In this document: in pieces, positions 61,401 to 64,000 of the stretch | Layout of the letters: each line of letters starts with the position of its first letter | Position numbering within the stretch: the stretch's first letter is position 1 | Source: Sipunculus nudus | Taxonomy: Eukaryota > Annelida > Sipuncula > Golfingiida > Sipunculidae | DNA: 64,000 bases | Direction: 5' to 3' | Assembly: GCA_026874595.1 (NCBI GenBank) | Contig: CM049310.1 | Location: 17,772,058 to 17,836,057 of the forward strand | Made by a program: the position numbers and the translations under genes | Notes under the pieces: generated by a model | Database searches by the model: none | What the model saw: only the letters and a program-made list of their open reading frames with translations | Told to the model about the DNA's origin: nothing

Positions 61401-63109
61401 CTTAGGAAATTTAGTTAAATTATTACCAATTAAATATCCGCTGTGTGGTATGTTGAACACAGGTGCAATAGAGCAGAATTAGGTCACATCACAATAATAG
61501 TGAAGATAAACAGTACACATACACAGATTTACCATCATGGCTAAAGCAGGTTTCTGAATGAAAGAAAATGTATGTAAAAGTAAATTATCATTATCCATTT
61601 TGGCAAGTTTGAAAAATTTTGATTTAAATTGTAATTTTTCATTGTAATGATCAATCTTAAGCTATCAAAAGACAAACCTATAGATAAAGAATGTAATTAT
61701 CCTGTCAGGGATAAAAGTTGTGTAATGGTGGAGCAAAGCAAGCAACAAAGTGTGTATGGACTCCTGCACTATCTCTTTTTAATACTAGTAGCTTGTGAAG
61801 GCAAATGAAAGCTTCTCAATGTATGTCACTTGAATCATGCCACCCTTTCTTTATTTGGCATTTTTAATGTATCATCATTTCTATTTATCACTATGACTAC
61901 CTTATAATCATTGAGAGTGTTTTCTGAGCAAAAACATTTATCAAGATGCGTGCTGCATGACAACATAATCAAAGTTCCACAACATGATATTAAGCCACTT
62001 AAACAGGGTCAAAGTATATTGTTGTCAGGTTCTTTCTCATTCATGTGTCTCTAGTCTAGGTTAGAGCGACCTATTTCCGGGTCCGGACAGGGTCGGCCCA
62101 ATTTGTGGTGTCAAGAGTGAGTGGGCATTAAATATTGCAACTGGCACTATTTAATCAATTTTATTGAAAATCCAAACTGAACATGCTTAAGCATGTGAGG
62201 AATTAATAATGCTTACTGAATGACAACAGATGATGAAAATATACTCTCCATTTTTGGAGTGGGTGGGGCAATTTTTGAGGGTTACATTTGACTTTGGTGA
62301 AACTTATTTTACCCAATTAGAAGTATTTTACCCATCTTTCTGCCCAGTTTACTACCTAGGCTTGTTCCCACTTCTATTTTCTTTTATCAAGCAGGACCCA
62401 AGCTTAGTTCTTTTCTCATAGGTCAGCAGAAGCTATTCCAAAAATTTTGTGAATATTTGTAGCAAGAGAAGAAACTCTGACCACATCACCCATGTCTAAA
62501 AGAACCAATTTACCACAGACTTTAGCTAATGTTCTCTGTGGAGAGCACGTCACTTTTTAACAGTATGAATTAGGGGTAATACCCAGGAATCCTTGGTAAT
62601 ACCATGGTAAAACCTGTTTTACTCAGCCAGGATTTTACCTGTGGTTTTACCAAGTGTTGCATAAAACCTGCAAACCCTGAGCAATTTTGTCCTTTAAGCA
62701 TTTAAGTTTTGACCAGGGTTGGGGGGGGGGGGGGGGAACTGAAGGATTTTATCTGGAATCAACATAGATATGCACATGTATTTCAAAACAGGATTGTAAC
62801 AACCTGCAAGGCAAGATGCAAGCTCCATCTAAATTAACATTAGAACAAAAAATATATCCCGCATGCCACCACATTCAGATAATATCTCATACAAATAACT
62901 GTTTGTTAAACATGTGATAAGAGAAGTATGCAGTGGATTAATCTGTCACACCCGTTCCACTGATAGCTGCATTTCCTGCATGCTTAGTTCACCTGGAAAA
63001 CCTCGTCCAAAAAGTGACCAATGACAGAGTGACTCATTACACTCATTGACCTTTCGCAGCATATCTCCCAAGTGAAATCGCTATAATCCTCAGTCTGCAC
63101 TGCAAGGTT
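52391..63109 (-). CDS. Unrecognised multi-exon gene, 3' part
   Basis: Seven exons chain in phase on the minus strand: 63109-62993, 61553-61533 (a 21-base microexon, weakest), 60676-60492, 59502-59397, 58541-58434, 55637-55433 and 52458-52391. They give 269 codons and a stop. All introns are GT-AG, and every split codon joins to an open frame. The product is polar: a mildly hydrophobic start (SHSVIGHFLDEVF), an acidic/basic helical stretch (EADLKKLRLEMEDKVTPRR), then low-complexity Pro/Thr/Lys-rich sequence with short conserved-looking blocks (RPPWKGSDPNPKDTW, KKGMYGTESQ, TGERPEWAKAPGGAPFVHG, FPERPWKVPSD). No signal peptide, membrane segment or known domain is seen, so a mostly disordered intracellular scaffold is my guess. 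The 5' end lies beyond 63.1 kb or outside the window. The gene could be a conserved animal gene that I fail to recognise. Confidence 0.75.
52800..53285 (+). repeat. Degenerate tandem repeat, GTGACCTCTGACCTCATTAAA units
   Basis: About four units of roughly 120 bases, each with TTGTGACCTCT.ACCTCATTAAATAT, GAGTTTCATGAAAAT.CAT and GGTAA.TTATC. It lies in the last intron of the minus-strand gene. A related block lies at 56560-56900. Confidence 0.7.
53605..53705 (+). repeat. CAGTGAAACCCC dispersed repeat
   Basis: Reads ACAGTGAAACCCCTCTGAGG, then GTCCATTATAGAGGGGTGTCC. The same family lies inverted at 54665-54845. Confidence 0.65.
54665..54845 (-). repeat. CAGTGAAACCCC dispersed repeat, inverted copy
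   Basis: On the minus strand it begins ACAGTGAAACCCCGGGCTGT and contains several GTGTCC(A/G)CC and TTAGGCGGGA-type motifs. Longer than the plus copy. Confidence 0.6.
54860..55300 (+). repeat. Tandem repeat, AATGGGTCCACAAGC units
   Basis: About three units of roughly 160 bases sharing ACAATGGGTCCACAAGCTTTT, GAAATGGGACCTGTGGC and CATCTGTGGGCTGGTGAGC. Intronic. Confidence 0.75.
55433..55637 (-). CDS. Unrecognised gene, exon
   Basis: Acceptor TATTCCTGCAG, donor GTAAGA. Reads KTKLFNGSIYTGERPEWAK, then a Pro-rich segment (SQPPPETPSRPAPVQQ) and KTTIKRTPRDPP; leaves one base. Confidence 0.8.
56560..56900 (+). repeat. Degenerate tandem repeat, TGACCTCTGACCTCATTAAA units
   Basis: Two to three units related to 52800-53285, with TGACCTCATTAAATGTGTGTG and ATCCATCATATTCCTCATAAG. 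Intronic. Confidence 0.68.
56901..58433. other. Intron, no gene seen
   Basis: AT-rich intronic sequence of the minus-strand gene; no exon-like block found. Confidence 0.4.
58434..58541 (-). CDS. Unrecognised gene, exon
   Basis: 36 codons, phase 0 at both ends: RYDKNMECSTGRTSQTLTRR, then CWSPIDQPIYSHTPGE. Donor GAGAG/GTACAC is sound. The acceptor (CTCTATGAAG) has a modest pyrimidine tract. Confidence 0.65.
59397..59502 (-). CDS. Unrecognised gene, exon
   Basis: Acceptor TATCCTTTCAG, donor ATG/GTGAGT. Reads RKKGMYGTESQTITQKAS, then TKLNTGKHQANTPKKTM. Lys- and Thr-rich. Confidence 0.78.
60492..60676 (-). CDS. Unrecognised gene, exon
   Basis: Acceptor TTGCCATTGCAG, donor AATT/GTAGGT. Reads STPVPIEADLKKLRLEMEDK, then RPPWKGSDPNPKDTW and NDDEIEKVNK. 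The two left-over T bases join A of the next exon as Leu. Confidence 0.8.
61533..61553 (-). CDS. Possible 21-base microexon
   Basis: KPALAMM between TTTCTTTCATTCAG and GTAAAT, phase 0 at both ends. It fits the frame, but a segment this short could be chance; the flanking exons join in phase without it. Confidence 0.35.
61554..62992. other. Intron, no further exon seen
   Basis: Contains a G-run at about 62720-62736 and otherwise AT-rich sequence. Confidence 0.4.
62993..63109 (-). CDS. Unrecognised gene, most upstream exon seen
   Basis: 39 codons between GTTTTTCATGCAG and CCAG/GTGAAC. Reads NLAVQTEDYSDFTWEICCER, then SMSVMSHSVIGHFLDEVFQ. Two alternative in-frame acceptors lie 9 and 15 bases inside. 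Phase 0 at both ends. Confidence 0.6.
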
Positions 63110-63164
63110 CTGCATGAAAAACTGGCAACATTGAACCGCTGAACAAAACCTTTTCACAGAAGAA

Positions 63165-63260
63165 TAAAATACAGTAAAACCTGAGAGTTAAGACCACCTG
63201 ATGTGCCACACCAAAAGCGGTCTTAAGTCACAGGTGGTCTTAAGTCTCAGGTGGTCTAAG
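63165..63260 (+). repeat. CAGTAAAACCTG dispersed repeat fragment
   Basis: ACAGTAAAACCTGAGAGTTAAGACCACC, then three GGTCTTAAGTC-type units; similar in style to about 1001-1090. Confidence 0.55.
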
Positions 63261-64000
63261 TCTCACCATGATGCGAACAAAGAATATCAAGGCATATATG
63301 TCTACGTAAACATTTATTTATTTATTATTAAACATACTAGATATATTTATATATATATATATGTTTATATATATATGTATATGTATATGTATATATTATA
63401 GATAATAAAGTTATTCACAATAATATTAACAAGTAAACAACAATATTTACTTAAAACAATCAATTTTGCTCTGCTAAACAAGGGAATCTTATTAATAATT
63501 ATCAAAGAAAGCTGGTCCTTTTATAACTTTATTAAACAAGCCTTTATCAAAAGCTTTGAATAGCCTGTTTGTTATATTGCACAAACACAAACCGCTAATT
63601 AATGATGTACCATGAGTACACTGAGTCACTTTGTTGATCACTGACTTGTGCTCAACGTAATTAGAAGCAGACCCCATTAAAATCTCAATAAACTTCAAAG
63701 CAGTTATGGGATCGATCATTTGATTACAGGTGACTGCTCACGTTATCAAACAGTCTCTCTATATTGGTAATATGGTAATTGGCATTGAGTCCTATTGTCT
63801 TATTGATGAATATTCTATTGATGTTATCGAAGCCGGTCGTCAGTTTGTCGTCGTCACGAACTGACTTGTTGTCAAGTCAAAATGTGTGTGATAAGCAATG
63901 ACAGTTGATCGCTAACGTTATGACAAACTTATTTTCATGGCTCACTTTTTTTTCAAAATTAAATCCGCGCTAATGTTATTTAAACATCGCTAAGACTAGT
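63261..64000. other. Non-coding end of the window, one unrecognised frame
   Basis: TA-rich microsatellite around 63340-63400. A minus-strand 75-codon frame at 63719-63492 has an ATG and reasonable composition (MIDPITALKFIEILMGSASN...), but no domain and no good donor linking it to the exon at 62993. It is not called as a gene. Confidence 0.35.

Overview
The window is animal nuclear DNA: AT-rich, mostly non-coding, with short phase-consistent exons separated by long introns. A bivalve or other mollusc fits best, from the style of the dispersed repeats (GTCCGTCCGTC-headed elements, CAGTGAAACC elements, TGACCTTGACC satellites). That taxonomic reading is inference.

Layout. 1-12 kb: non-coding sequence, a nested dispersed repeat (2312-6755), and three weak candidate exons on the plus strand (647-759, 6823-6886, 8782-8841). 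11.3-16.1 kb: a CT array, an ACAATTACCCCC minisatellite, and tandem-unit repeats that end in a Helitron-like hairpin plus CTAG. 16.4-30.7 kb: a satellite rich in TCAAGGTCA, split by a 13.2 kb Ty3/gypsy-type element on the minus strand. The element has three LTRs and two internal regions (LTR-int-LTR-int-LTR) between one 5-bp target duplication, ATGTC. Both internal regions are broken by stops and frameshifts. Both have the pol order protease-integrase-RT-RNase H, which is unusual for Ty3/gypsy elements. 32.7-34.6 kb: a candidate solo LTR and an inverted block of the same satellite.

37.6-44.3 kb: a complete nine-exon secreted GH18 chitinase gene on the plus strand (516 aa: signal peptide, catalytic domain with an intact DxxDxDxE motif, Thr/Pro linker, C-terminal chitin-binding domain), with a TATA box upstream. 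47-52 kb: a tRNA-derived SINE, a 1.46 kb terminal-inverted-repeat element, microsatellites, and a second Helitron-like copy on the minus strand. 52.4-63.1 kb: the 3' part of a minus-strand gene I do not recognise. It has seven exons in phase (269 codons, basic and proline-rich), with introns full of degenerate tandem repeats.

The chitinase and the minus-strand gene are separate transcription units with convergent 3' ends about 8 kb apart. No RNA genes beyond the SINE head, no CRISPR arrays and no operons were seen. The strongest unusual signal is the tandem retrotransposon with integrase upstream of reverse transcriptase.
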